A DNA stretch of 17,810 bases from Lachnoclostridium sp. UBA6475 (GTDB taxonomy: Bacteria; Bacillota; Clostridia; Lachnospirales; Lachnospiraceae), in the NCBI GenBank assembly GCA_002435545.1, contig DJNB01000058.1:1-17810 (forward strand), read 5' to 3'. Position numbers and translations under genes: made by a program. The notes beneath the pieces are model-generated. The model had not been told where the DNA came from. It saw only the letters and a program-made list of their open reading frames with translations, and searched no databases. This document shows, one piece after another, positions 1 through 7,454 of this stretch (position 1 is its first letter; every line of letters starts with the position of its first letter).

Positions 1-34
1 GAGGGGTGTCCTGAATAGTTACGTGAATAATAAG

Positions 35-74
35 AAAAAGGCAGTTGTCATAAAACTATGATAACTGCCTTTTT
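35..74. terminator. Bidirectional rho-independent terminator
   Basis: A 17-nt arm (35-51, AAAAAGGCAGTTGTCAT) pairs with 58-74 (ATGATAACTGCCTTTTT) around a 6-nt loop, with a single G-T wobble. A-rich and T-rich flanks give a U-tract in both directions. It sits 18 nt past the stop codon of the minus-strand small membrane protein gene, so it should end the pcrA/small-protein transcripts. It could also end a plus-strand gene lying to the left of the window. Confidence 0.9.
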
Positions 75-92
75 AAAGGTCAAAATGAAATT

Positions 93-368
93 TTACTTAT
101 CGGCGGATTTCACATAAACGTCTACATCATCGTCGTCATCGAAATCGTCGTCAAATTCATCGTAGTCAAAATCACCATCAAAATCATCCAAATAGCGAGG
201 AGTCATATGGCGGTATACTGCATAAGCGATCGCAGCCACGGAAGCAACTGCTCCGATAATCGCAAGTACCCATAAAATGCAGGATTTTCTTTCTTCCTCT
301 ACTTTATTTTTTGAAATAAGCTGACTGATTTTTGCGTTATTCATAAGATCATCAAATTTTCCACACAT
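93..368 (-). CDS. Small single-pass membrane protein with poly-acidic tail
   Basis: A 91-residue protein of unknown function; I do not recognise a named family. Residues 1-28 are polar and charged and begin MCGKFDDLM. Residues about 30-52 form one hydrophobic membrane segment (ILWVLAIIGAVASVAAIAYAV). Residues about 59-82 are almost entirely Asp/Glu with a few aromatics, and the last residues are VKSADK. An in-frame ATG at 380 would add four residues, but it directly abuts the AGGAAAGG motif. The ATG at 368 has a GGATGG stretch about 8 nt upstream and is preferred. The gene lies downstream of pcrA on the same strand, has its own candidate extended -10 promoter, and is closed by the hairpin at 35-74. 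The acidic tail could bind cations or a basic partner; that is inference only. Confidence 0.7.
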   Translation of the reverse strand: MCGKFDDLMNNAKISQLISKNKVEEERKSCILWVLAIIGAVASVAAIAYAVYRHMTPRYLDDFDGDFDYDEFDDDFDDDDDVDVYVKSADK

Positions 369-418
369 AATCACTACCATCCTTTCCTGAAAAACTGTGT
401 TTTATATCCTTTTGTATT

Positions 419-427
419 AGTATAGCA
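419..427 (-). promoter_or_regulatory. Candidate extended -10 promoter of the small membrane protein gene
   Basis: On the minus strand the sequence reads TGCTATACT, a TATACT -10 box preceded by TGN (extended -10). No convincing -35 hexamer lies 16-18 nt upstream. It sits in the 75-88 bp gap between pcrA and the small gene and could drive that gene alone. Read-through from pcrA is equally possible because no terminator is visible between them. Confidence 0.4.
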
Positions 428-455
428 TATCCACACAAAATATACTAGTGAATTT

Positions 456-2750
456 TCATTTTTTTTCAATCTTTAGCAGCTTGGCAAACGAAGCGCGGAG
501 TTTGCGCTGCCCCATCGTGTCAAAATCAACGATGACCTCGTAATCCGAGCCAAGAGGCTTCAGAGAGCGGACGACCCCATTGCCAAATTTGATATGATAG
601 ACGGTGTCTCCTTCACCATAGTCCGGTGTACCGGTCACTTCCGGCTTCTTGACTCCCTTTTGGATATAAGGATTTCCGGCAAATGGATTTTTGGATCCTT
701 TGGAGTATATTTTTGCCGGCGAAAATATGTCATCCAATGTGGCAGTGCGGTCAATCGATGGGCGTGAATTGACCCGCGGACGTGAGTCAGCACCCTGTGT
801 CTGCTTTAACAGATAGCGTGGAATCTCGCTGATAAAGCGGGAAGGGAAGTTGAAGTTTGGCTGGCCGTTTTTCATGCGCTGCATTGCACAGGTCAATGTC
901 AGATCTTTCATGGCACGCGTGATCGCAACGTAGCACAGGCGGCGTTCTTCTTCGATTTCATCGTTCGAGAGATCGTAGAGAGCCATCGCACTCGGAAATA
1001 CATTTTCTTCCATACCGCAGACATATACATTGGGAAATTCCAGTCCTTTGGCGCTGTGGATCGTCATCAGGAGAACCTGCTCGGCATCGTCCTCCACCGT
1101 ATCAATATCTGCGACTAAGGCAATATTTTCCAGAAGTCCGTTGAGGGAAGCCTCCTCATCGGAAGTTTCTTCTTCACAGTCCGTCTGATACTGCGCCACT
1201 TTGTTTATCAAGGCATCAAGGTTTTCAAGACGGGCATTGGCTTCTACGGTTTCCTCGGCTTCCAGATCTTTGATATATCCAGTGGCTTCAAAAATTTCGT
1301 CCAGCAATTCCGGCAGTGTCAGTTCGTCGTCATCCAGCGCGTGGCGGAAACGTTCGATCAAATTGACAAAGGAAAAGATCTTTGCCGCAGCACGTCCGCA
1401 GCCATCGATATAATCTGCCTGTGTAAGCGCCTCATAGAAACTCAGATCATTGTCAATCGCATAATCGGTGACACGCTGGATCGTCGTAGCACCGATACCG
1501 CGCTTCGGTACATTGATGACTCGTTTGACTGCGATATCATCCGCAGGATTGTTGATTGTTTTCAGATAACATAAAATATCTTTAATTTCCTTACGGGAGT
1601 AGAAGTTGATCGCTCCCACGATGCGGTAAGGAATATTTTCCTGTACAAGTTTTTCCTCGAATACACGCGACTGGGCGTTGGTTCGGTATAGTACTGCAAA
1701 ATCCGAGTAAGAAGCACCTTGATTTCTAATTTTTTCCGCAATATCCCCGGCGATGCCCGCAGCTTCTTCGTATTCATTGCCAAACTGTACATAGCGGATC
1801 GGATCGCCTTCTTCCTGATCAGTCCACAGCGTTTTTGCCTTTCGGGAAGCGTTGTTGCGGATCACCTCATTGGCAGCTTCCAGAATCCGCTTTGTAGAAC
1901 GGTAGTTCTGTTCAAGACGGATGACTTCTGCCTGTGGAAATACTTTCTCAAAATTCAGGATATTCATAATGTTGGCACCGCGGAATTTGTAGATTGACTG
2001 GTCGTCGTCGCCGACCACACACAAATTTTGGTAACGGGAGGCAAGAAGGCTGAGCAGCATAAACTGAGCCGTGTTCGTATCCTGGTACTCGTCCACAAGG
2101 AGATAGCGGAAACGTTCCTGATACTGGCGCAGGACTTCCGGTTCTTTTTGAAATAATTCGACGGTTTTCATGATAAGATCATCAAAATCCAGCGCATTGT
2201 TCTGCTGTAAGCGCCGCTGGTATTCTTTGTACACCGAGCCGAATATTTTTTTATTGTATTCTTTTGCTACTTCGGCGGCGTATTCTTCCGGCGTCTGCAA
2301 CTCATTTTTGGCAGACGAAATGGCGTTGAGAAAGGTTTTTTCTTTGTATTTTTTTGTATCGATATTTAAGTGTTTGCAGATATCCTTCATCAAACTTTTC
2401 TGGTCGTCGGAATCATAGATCGTAAAGCTGCGCTCGTAGCCGAGAAGATCGATAAAACGACGCAGGATCCGGACACAGGTAGAGTGGAACGTGGTTACCC
2501 AGATGGATTCTGCCCCATAGGAAACGATGTGGTCAACACGTTCGCGCATTTCATTGGCAGCTTTATTGGTAAAGGTGAGTGCCAGGATCTGGTAAGGGGC
2601 AACGCCGTATTCTTCGATAAGATAGGCAATACGGTGCGTCAGCACGCGCGTCTTTCCGGAACCGGCTCCGGCTAAGATCAAGAGCGGGCCTTCATTATGT
2701 AAAACTGCTTTTTTCTGCATGGGATTTAAGTTTGCAAGTATATCTGTCAT
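456..2750 (-). CDS. pcrA: ATP-dependent DNA helicase PcrA (UvrD/Rep family)
   Basis: A superfamily 1A 3'-5' DNA helicase acting in the cytoplasm in nucleotide excision repair, replication-transcription conflict and rolling-circle replication (family knowledge). The 764 residues are close to the usual 720-760. All helicase motifs are visible: Q-motif region at 8-12, Walker A AGAGSGKT 27-34, Walker B LLVDEYQD 217-224, motif III VVGDDDQSIYKFRG 245-258, motif IV QNYRS 281-285, motif V TIHSAKGLEF 563-572 and motif VI YVAITRA 607-613. After a disordered linker (about 650-710), residues 711-761 form the C-terminal Tudor-like domain (YGEGDTVYHIKFGNGVV...) that binds RNA polymerase in Bacillus PcrA. 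The ATG at 2750 follows GAAAGG at 10 nt. A TTGCAA-17-TAGAAT promoter lies just upstream. The gene is intact. Confidence 0.97.
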   Translation of the reverse strand: MTDILANLNPMQKKAVLHNEGPLLILAGAGSGKTRVLTHRIAYLIEEYGVAPYQILALTFTNKAANEMRERVDHIVSYGAESIWVTTFHSTCVRILRRFIDLLGYERSFTIYDSDDQKSLMKDICKHLNIDTKKYKEKTFLNAISSAKNELQTPEEYAAEVAKEYNKKIFGSVYKEYQRRLQQNNALDFDDLIMKTVELFQKEPEVLRQYQERFRYLLVDEYQDTNTAQFMLLSLLASRYQNLCVVGDDDQSIYKFRGANIMNILNFEKVFPQAEVIRLEQNYRSTKRILEAANEVIRNNASRKAKTLWTDQEEGDPIRYVQFGNEYEEAAGIAGDIAEKIRNQGASYSDFAVLYRTNAQSRVFEEKLVQENIPYRIVGAINFYSRKEIKDILCYLKTINNPADDIAVKRVINVPKRGIGATTIQRVTDYAIDNDLSFYEALTQADYIDGCGRAAAKIFSFVNLIERFRHALDDDELTLPELLDEIFEATGYIKDLEAEETVEANARLENLDALINKVAQYQTDCEEETSDEEASLNGLLENIALVADIDTVEDDAEQVLLMTIHSAKGLEFPNVYVCGMEENVFPSAMALYDLSNDEIEEERRLCYVAITRAMKDLTLTCAMQRMKNGQPNFNFPSRFISEIPRYLLKQTQGADSRPRVNSRPSIDRTATLDDIFSPAKIYSKGSKNPFAGNPYIQKGVKKPEVTGTPDYGEGDTVYHIKFGNGVVRSLKPLGSDYEVIVDFDTMGQRKLRASFAKLLKIEKK

Positions 2751-2788
2751 GGTACGTCATCCTTTCTATCTGATACAAACATGTGTTC

Positions 2789-2817
2789 ATTCTATCATAC
2801 TTAAAAGAGGATTGCAA
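2789..2817 (-). promoter_or_regulatory. Sigma-A-type promoter of pcrA
   Basis: On the minus strand, TTGCAA (2817-2812) is followed by a 17-nt spacer and TAGAAT (2794-2789). The -10 ends about 38 nt before the pcrA start. The 167-nt palindrome at 2828-2994 lies immediately upstream of the -35. Confidence 0.6.
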
Positions 2818-2827
2818 GACTTTGATG

Positions 2828-2994
2828 TAGAGTTTCTTGGTCAATATTGGGACAATGGATTCGTATTCGGGACCGCTTGCGCTTAGAGGACGCACGTAGC
2901 GGTGTGTGAGGGCACAATACGCCCTCTACGCACCGACGGCGTCCGAAATCCCTCATTCCGAATTCATTGTCCCAGTATTGCTAAGATAACTCTA
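2828..2994. repeat. Large imperfect palindrome (MITE-like or structured RNA element)
   Basis: The left arm from 2828 (TAGAGTT) through CAATATTGGGACAATGGATT matches the reverse complement of the right arm ending at 2994 (AACTCTA) and containing AATTCATTGTCCCAGTATTG. The core 22-nt arms agree at 20 of 22 positions, and both differences keep G-U pairing in one strand's RNA. Inside are nested stems: GGACGC 2888-2893 with GCGTCC 2939-2944, and 2901-2913 with 2921-2934, ending in GAGGGC/GCCCTC round a 7-nt loop. It contains no plausible gene. It has the look of a small non-autonomous mobile or REP-like element between the pcrA promoter and the PHP gene. No clear target-site duplication was found, and no U-tract follows. 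Confidence 0.6.
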
Positions 2995-3096
2995 GGACAG
3001 GGTTAGGGGAGGATACCCTTATGGATTTGGCAGATGACTTTTGGGGAGAAGTGTGATAAGATTAAAACAAAACGGGAAAGGAAGTTAAAAAAGACA

Positions 3097-3819
3097 ATGC
3101 GAGATATTTATGTGCTGGATCTGCATACGCATACTTATGCAAGTGGACATGCTTATAATACGATGAATGAAATGGCGTATGCTGCCAGGGAAAAAGGTCT
3201 GCAGTTACTGGGGATTACGGATCACGCGCCGGCGATGCCGTATTCGAGCGGCCCGCTTCATTTTTTGAATCTGAAGGTGGCAAGGAGAGAAAAATACGGA
3301 CTGCCGCTTATGCTTGGTGTTGAAGCAAATATTATAGATTATACGGGAAAAATTGATCTTGACGAAGGGATATTAAAGCAGATGGATGTTGTGATCGCAA
3401 GTCTGCATACGCCCTGTATCAAATCCGGGACGCGGGAAGAAAATACCAATGCGTATCTCGGAGCCATCCGCAGTCCCTATGTAGATATCCTCGGACATCC
3501 GGATGATGTGCGGTATGAGGTGGATTACGAAACGGTGATCCGGGAGGCGAAGAAGTATGGAACGTTGATCGAATTGAACAACGCGTCCCTTTCGCCGAAA
3601 AGTTTCCGAAAGAATGCCAAAGAAGCCGACAAGGAAATCCTGCGTCTGTGTGAAAAATATGAAGTTCCGGTTGTAGTCGGCAGCGATGCCCACGCGGAGG
3701 AAGATATCCTGAATTTTGAATATGCGGATGCACTTTTGTGTGAAGTCGATTTTCCGGTGGAACTGATCGTCAATACTTCGGTGGAAAAACTGAAAATGGC
3801 ATTGAAGAAAAGAATATAA
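3097..3819 (+). CDS. PHP-domain phosphatase, YcdX-like
   Basis: A 240-residue cytoplasmic metal-dependent phosphoesterase of the polymerase-and-histidinol-phosphatase family; E. coli YcdX is about 245 aa. The full trinuclear metal-site pattern is present: H10 and H12 (DLHTHT), H18, H43 (ITDHA), E76 (GVEAN), H104 (SLH), H134 (GHP), D197 and H199 (GSDAH). These match the YcdX ligand spacing closely. The natural substrate of this subfamily is not firmly known, so only 'phosphatase' is called. The ATG at 3097 begins just before the conserved core and has AAAGGAAG 12 nt upstream. An in-frame ATG at 3034 would add 21 basic residues that are not part of the fold, and it has no well-spaced ribosome binding site. 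The stop TAA directly abuts the stop of the convergent DUF1836 gene. Confidence 0.88.
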   Translation: MRDIYVLDLHTHTYASGHAYNTMNEMAYAAREKGLQLLGITDHAPAMPYSSGPLHFLNLKVARREKYGLPLMLGVEANIIDYTGKIDLDEGILKQMDVVIASLHTPCIKSGTREENTNAYLGAIRSPYVDILGHPDDVRYEVDYETVIREAKKYGTLIELNNASLSPKSFRKNAKEADKEILRLCEKYEVPVVVGSDAHAEEDILNFEYADALLCEVDFPVELIVNTSVEKLKMALKKRI

Positions 3820-4428
3820 CTATTTTTTCTTTGGGTCTTCAAGCGTTTCATCAATGATGCGTTCGATCAGCTGCTTTTTGATATAGACATCAAAACTCAA
3901 CATACATATGTAGGCGAAGCGGGAAAGGTAGTCGGATTCTGCTTCGTCGGTTACATCGGAAAAAATCTCCTGTGAACTGCGGAAACGCCGCACGACATCT
4001 TTGGTAAGATTGTTTGTCAATTCTTTTTCCATCGTGAAGATCTCTTTGTAAATATCTTCCAGTGAAATGTCGTCTGATTTTCCGCCGAAAAACATCTCTG
4101 TCAATGGAGCAAATATTTTCTGGATATCGCTGATCGACAAAACATTTTTAAAATAGTATAAAAAGATCAGAAGGAACATATGCTCCTTGGAATATTTCTT
4201 CTTTTCCGGCGGCGGAAGAAGGTTGTTTTTGGTGTAATTATTGATCATGGTTTTTGTCAGGATCTTGTCGTCGTCGGAGCGCTTGCAGGAAGCAAGACGG
4301 GCATCCATAAATGTCGTGACCTGATCCATGTACAGATCAATGTTGGGAATGTCTTCCGGGTTAATATAGTCAATATCACGGAGTTTGCTTATAATGTCCA
4401 TGATACTTTCTTCGTTGTTCTTTTTCAT
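3820..4428 (-). CDS. DUF1836 domain protein, possible HTH regulator
   Basis: A 202-residue cytoplasmic protein recognised as the DUF1836 family common in Firmicutes; its molecular role is not established. Residues 58-106 (LTKTMINNYTKNNLLPPPEKKKYS..., then SISDIQKIF) resemble a MerR-like helix-turn-helix: two short helices, a proline-containing turn and a third helix. This suggests DNA binding (inference). The C-terminal half is helical and acidic. The ATG at 4428 is chosen because GGAGG ends 5 nt before it; in-frame ATGs at 4440 and 4458 are less well placed. The gene is divergent from the MATE exporter and shares its 156-bp control region. The candidate sites there make regulation of the exporter by this protein a reasonable hypothesis. 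It converges on the PHP gene with no intergenic base and no terminator. Confidence 0.85.
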   Translation of the reverse strand: MKKNNEESIMDIISKLRDIDYINPEDIPNIDLYMDQVTTFMDARLASCKRSDDDKILTKTMINNYTKNNLLPPPEKKKYSKEHMFLLIFLYYFKNVLSISDIQKIFAPLTEMFFGGKSDDISLEDIYKEIFTMEKELTNNLTKDVVRRFRSSQEIFSDVTDEAESDYLSRFAYICMLSFDVYIKKQLIERIIDETLEDPKKK

Positions 4429-4466
4429 AATGTCCTCCATAAAATTGAATGGTGCCACAAATTGAA

Positions 4467-4536
4467 GTTATAAAAAACATTATAACTCACTTTTTAGAAA
4501 AAAGCAAATAGAAGCGATTCCAGTTTGTAAAAAGTG
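4467..4536. promoter_or_regulatory. Candidate operator region between divergent promoters
   Basis: Two symmetric signals are seen. A 7-bp inverted repeat, GTTATAA/TTATAAC with a 6-nt gap (4467-4486), overlaps the -10 of the DUF1836 promoter. A perfect 9-bp inverted pair, CACTTTTTA (4488-4496) and TAAAAAGTG (4528-4536), places the same site in the same orientation within each divergent promoter. Such placement fits co-regulation by one DNA-binding protein. Both sites are A/T-rich, so chance is possible. Confidence 0.4.
4479..4507 (-). promoter_or_regulatory. Promoter of the DUF1836 gene
   Basis: On the minus strand TTGCTT (4507-4502) is followed by 17 nt and TATAAT (4484-4479), ending about 50 nt before the ATG at 4428. 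The spacer contains TAAAAAGTG, the same 9-mer found in the divergent MATE promoter spacer. The -10 is covered by an inverted repeat, GTTATAA (4467-4473) and TTATAAC (4480-4486). Confidence 0.7.
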
Positions 4537-4553
4537 TGTTTTTGTAGTATAAT
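4525..4553 (+). promoter_or_regulatory. Promoter of the MATE-rlmD operon
   Basis: TTGTAA (4525-4530), a 17-nt spacer and a perfect TATAAT (4548-4553) lie 31 nt before the MATE start codon. The 9-mer TAAAAAGTG (4528-4536) overlaps the end of the -35 and the start of the spacer. Its inverse, CACTTTTTA, is at 4488-4496 in the divergent promoter. Confidence 0.8.
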
Positions 4554-4584
4554 GGTCTTTAATCGTTGAAAGGCAGGGGAAATC

Positions 4585-5976
4585 ATGATAGAGAATGACT
4601 TTTCAAAGGGAAATGTCTGCCGTCACATCCTGATGCAGGCAGTACCGTTGACAATAGCCCAGCTGATACAGTTGTTATATAATGTGGTCGATCGTATTTA
4701 TATCGGACATCTTCCGGGAACGCAGGGGGAAGCGTTGACCGGAGTGGGACTGGTATTTCCAATTATTTCCATGATTGCCGCATTTACCAATCTGTTTGCC
4801 ATGGGTGGTGCGCCACTTTTTTCTATCGCAAGAGGAGAGGGCGACGAAAAGAAGGCATCTTATATATTAAATAATACATTTACCATGTTAGTGATCACGG
4901 CATTTGTGCTTATGGCAGTGGGGTATGGCTGGAAACGCCCGATCTTATATTTGTTCGGTGCGAGCGATGTGACCTATCCGTTTGCCAATGATTATCTGAC
5001 GATTTATCTGGCAGGTACGCTGTTTTTGATGATCGGAACGGGGATGAATTCGTTTATCAGCGCGGAAGGATTTCCGAAGACCGGAATGCTTGTTGTGATC
5101 TGCGGTGCAGTGATCAATATTGTCTTAGATCCCCTTTTTATCTTTGTTCTGGATATGGGGGTAAAAGGAGCGGCAGTCGCCACGGTGATCTCGCAGTTTG
5201 TATCCATGATCCTTGTCCTTCGTTTCTTTCATGGAAATCGGACGTTGTACCGGATTTCCGGGAAATATATGAAACTGAAACGAAGGCTGGTTGGACGGAT
5301 CATGAGCCTCGGTTTGTCGGGATTTATTATGGCAGTGACGAACAGCCTTGTCCAGATCGTGTGCAATATTACGATCGGCGCGTACGGCGGGGATCTGTAT
5401 ATCGGCGTGATGACAATATTAAATTCGGTTCGCGAAATTGTAAATATCGCGATTGTGGGAATTACCAATGGAGCGCAGCCGGTGCTTGGCTTTAATTACG
5501 GCGCAGGAGAATACCGGCGGGTAAAACAGGCGATCCGTTTTACGGCGATGATTGGTTTTATCTATACAACCTTTGTGTGGGGATGTATTATGATCTTTCC
5601 GGACATTTTTATCAAAATGTTCAGCGACAGTGCCGCCATGCTGGCACCCGGAAGAGAAGCATTGAAATTTTATTTTTTCGGCTTCTTTTTTATGGCATTT
5701 CAGTTTTCCGGGCAGTCTACCTTTGTGGCGCTGGGAAAATCAAAGCAGGCGATATTCTTTTCGCTTTTGCGGAAGGTAATTATTGTCGTGCCGCTGACAT
5801 TATGGCTTCCCACCATGTGGAATCTCGGAGTCGACGGCGTATATCTGGCGGAACCGGTTTCCAATATCGTCGGAGGACTTGCCTGCTTCTTAACGATGTT
5901 ACATATTGTGTGGAGAGAGTTGACGCAGAAAGAAAAAATGAAAATAGAAAGTGGAGAAATCAATGAAAAAGAATGA
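4585..5976 (+). CDS. MATE family multidrug/cation exporter (MepA-like)
   Basis: A 463-residue polytopic membrane protein of the MATE superfamily, which exports drugs or metabolites in exchange for Na+ or H+ (family knowledge). The N-terminus MIENDFSKGNVCRHILMQAVPLTIAQLIQLLYN followed by VDRIYIGH is the typical first-helix motif of the MepA/DinF-like branch. The internal repeat begins near GRIMSLGLSGFIMAVTNSLVQ, with NGAQPVLGFNYGAG as the matching signature of the second half. About twelve hydrophobic segments can be seen, which is the normal number, and the length is normal. The ATG at 4585 follows AGGGGA at 4 nt. The last codons overlap rlmD by 14 nt. The substrate cannot be told from sequence. 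Confidence 0.93.
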   Translation: MIENDFSKGNVCRHILMQAVPLTIAQLIQLLYNVVDRIYIGHLPGTQGEALTGVGLVFPIISMIAAFTNLFAMGGAPLFSIARGEGDEKKASYILNNTFTMLVITAFVLMAVGYGWKRPILYLFGASDVTYPFANDYLTIYLAGTLFLMIGTGMNSFISAEGFPKTGMLVVICGAVINIVLDPLFIFVLDMGVKGAAVATVISQFVSMILVLRFFHGNRTLYRISGKYMKLKRRLVGRIMSLGLSGFIMAVTNSLVQIVCNITIGAYGGDLYIGVMTILNSVREIVNIAIVGITNGAQPVLGFNYGAGEYRRVKQAIRFTAMIGFIYTTFVWGCIMIFPDIFIKMFSDSAAMLAPGREALKFYFFGFFFMAFQFSGQSTFVALGKSKQAIFFSLLRKVIIVVPLTLWLPTMWNLGVDGVYLAEPVSNIVGGLACFLTMLHIVWRELTQKEKMKIESGEINEKE

Positions 5977-7330
5977 AATTTATGAGGGAATCGTAACGGA
6001 ATTAAAATTTCCAAATAAAGGGAAAATAGTAGTCGAAAAGGAAGAGGAAACGGTAATGGTAAAAAATACATTGCCGGGACAAAAAGTCCGGTTTCGTCTT
6101 GCCAAAAACAAGAAAAATAAAAAGGAAGGAAAACTTCTCGAAGTGTTGGAAACATCGGATATGGAGACACAGACACCGCCTTGTCCGCATTTTGAATTTT
6201 GCGGCGGCTGTTCGTATCAGACTCTGTCCTATGAGGGGCAGAGAGATTTAAAACTGCAGCAGGTTCAGAAACTTTTTGAACAGGTCTGCCCGGAACTGCC
6301 GCTCCACAACTGTGTATCCAGCCCGTCCATCTGGGAATACCGCAACAAAATGGAATTTTCTTTTGGAGATCAGGAAAAGGGCGGCGAATTGACACTGGGG
6401 CTGCATAAGCGCGGCAGTTTTTATGATATCGTGCCGGTAGACCACTGCCAGATCGTGTCAGACGACATCCGTCAGATCATTACGTTGACAAGAGAATATT
6501 TTTCCGGGCAGGGCTGTACTTTTTTCCATAAAATGTCACACGAAGGATATCTGCGTCATCTGCTCGTAAGAAATGCGGCAAAAACCGGAGAAATCCTTGT
6601 CTGTCTGGTGACAACATCACAGGAAAATAGAGATCTGTCAGAGTGGACAAACCGGCTTCTTTCGGCACATTTGGACGGAAAAATAGCGGGAATCCTTCAC
6701 ATGGTGAACGATGGTTTGTCGGATGTGGTAAAGGCAGACTCGACCGAAATTTTATACGGAAAAGATTATTTTTACGAAGAGATCCTGGGACTTCGTTTTA
6801 AAATATCACCATTTTCTTTCTTCCAGACAAATTCTGCCGGCGCCGAAGTATTATATGAGAAGGCGCGCGAATATATCGGCGAGATTGATGGTGGTATCGT
6901 CTATGATCTCTACAGCGGAACCGGAACGATCGCGCAGGTTCTTGCGCCGGTCGCCAAGAAAGTGATCGGGGTTGAGATCGTCGAGGAAGCGGTTCTTGCC
7001 GCCCGTGAAAATGCAAAGGAAAATCATCTTGCCAACTGTGAATTTATCGCAGGCGATGTGTTGAAAACATTGGATGATATTAAAGAGAAACCGGATTTTA
7101 TCGTTTTAGACCCGCCTCGTGAGGGCGTTCATCCGAAAGCACTCCGAAAGATCCTTGCGTACGGCGTAGACCGGATCGTCTACATTTCCTGCAAGCCTAC
7201 CAGTCTGGCACGCGACATGGAGATGATCTTAGAAGCAGGTTATCAGCCGCAGCGCGCGGAATGCGTCGACATGTTCCCTTGGACGCGCGGGATAGAAACC
7301 GTGGTTTTGCTACAACGGAAGGTTAGGTAG
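5963..7330 (+). CDS. rlmD: 23S rRNA (uracil-5-)-methyltransferase, RlmD/RumA family
   Basis: A 455-residue SAM-dependent m5U methyltransferase of the TrmA/RumA family. Residues 1-65 form the TRAM RNA-binding domain. The 4Fe-4S cysteines are C74, C80, C83 (CPHFEFCGGC) and C162 (DHCQ). FFQTN (286-290) and the SAM motif DLYSGTGTI (315-323) follow, then VLDPPREG (381-388), the catalytic C410 in YISCKPTSLARD, and the general-base E445 in TRGIETV. All key residues are intact. In Firmicutes members of this family modify U747 and/or U1939, and which one applies here is not decidable from sequence, so the symbol is by homology. ATG 5963 is chosen over GTG 5951 because GTGGAG lies 6 nt upstream of it. 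It overlaps the MATE stop codon, implying translational coupling. No clear terminator follows. Confidence 0.92.
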   Translation: MKKNEIYEGIVTELKFPNKGKIVVEKEEETVMVKNTLPGQKVRFRLAKNKKNKKEGKLLEVLETSDMETQTPPCPHFEFCGGCSYQTLSYEGQRDLKLQQVQKLFEQVCPELPLHNCVSSPSIWEYRNKMEFSFGDQEKGGELTLGLHKRGSFYDIVPVDHCQIVSDDIRQIITLTREYFSGQGCTFFHKMSHEGYLRHLLVRNAAKTGEILVCLVTTSQENRDLSEWTNRLLSAHLDGKIAGILHMVNDGLSDVVKADSTEILYGKDYFYEEILGLRFKISPFSFFQTNSAGAEVLYEKAREYIGEIDGGIVYDLYSGTGTIAQVLAPVAKKVIGVEIVEEAVLAARENAKENHLANCEFIAGDVLKTLDDIKEKPDFIVLDPPREGVHPKALRKILAYGVDRIVYISCKPTSLARDMEMILEAGYQPQRAECVDMFPWTRGIETVVLLQRKVR

Positions 7331-7454
7331 AAAACCTCGAATGCAATTTTCCAGAATGTTTTGGATAAAATAAAGTAAGGAGGGCTTGTATAAATGGACA
7401 ACATATAAGTAAAAATATGGCAGTAAGGGCTGCTAAAGAGAGTGAGGTGTTACA

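Noticed and set aside
3034..3096. N-terminal extension of the PHP protein from ATG 3034
   Set aside because: The extra 21 residues are basic and outside the fold, and the only strong ribosome binding site is 21 nt away and better matches ATG 3021.
5700..6395. 231-codon minus-strand open frame
   Set aside because: Antisense to the MATE and rlmD genes across their overlap, with a low-complexity P/S/F-rich translation.
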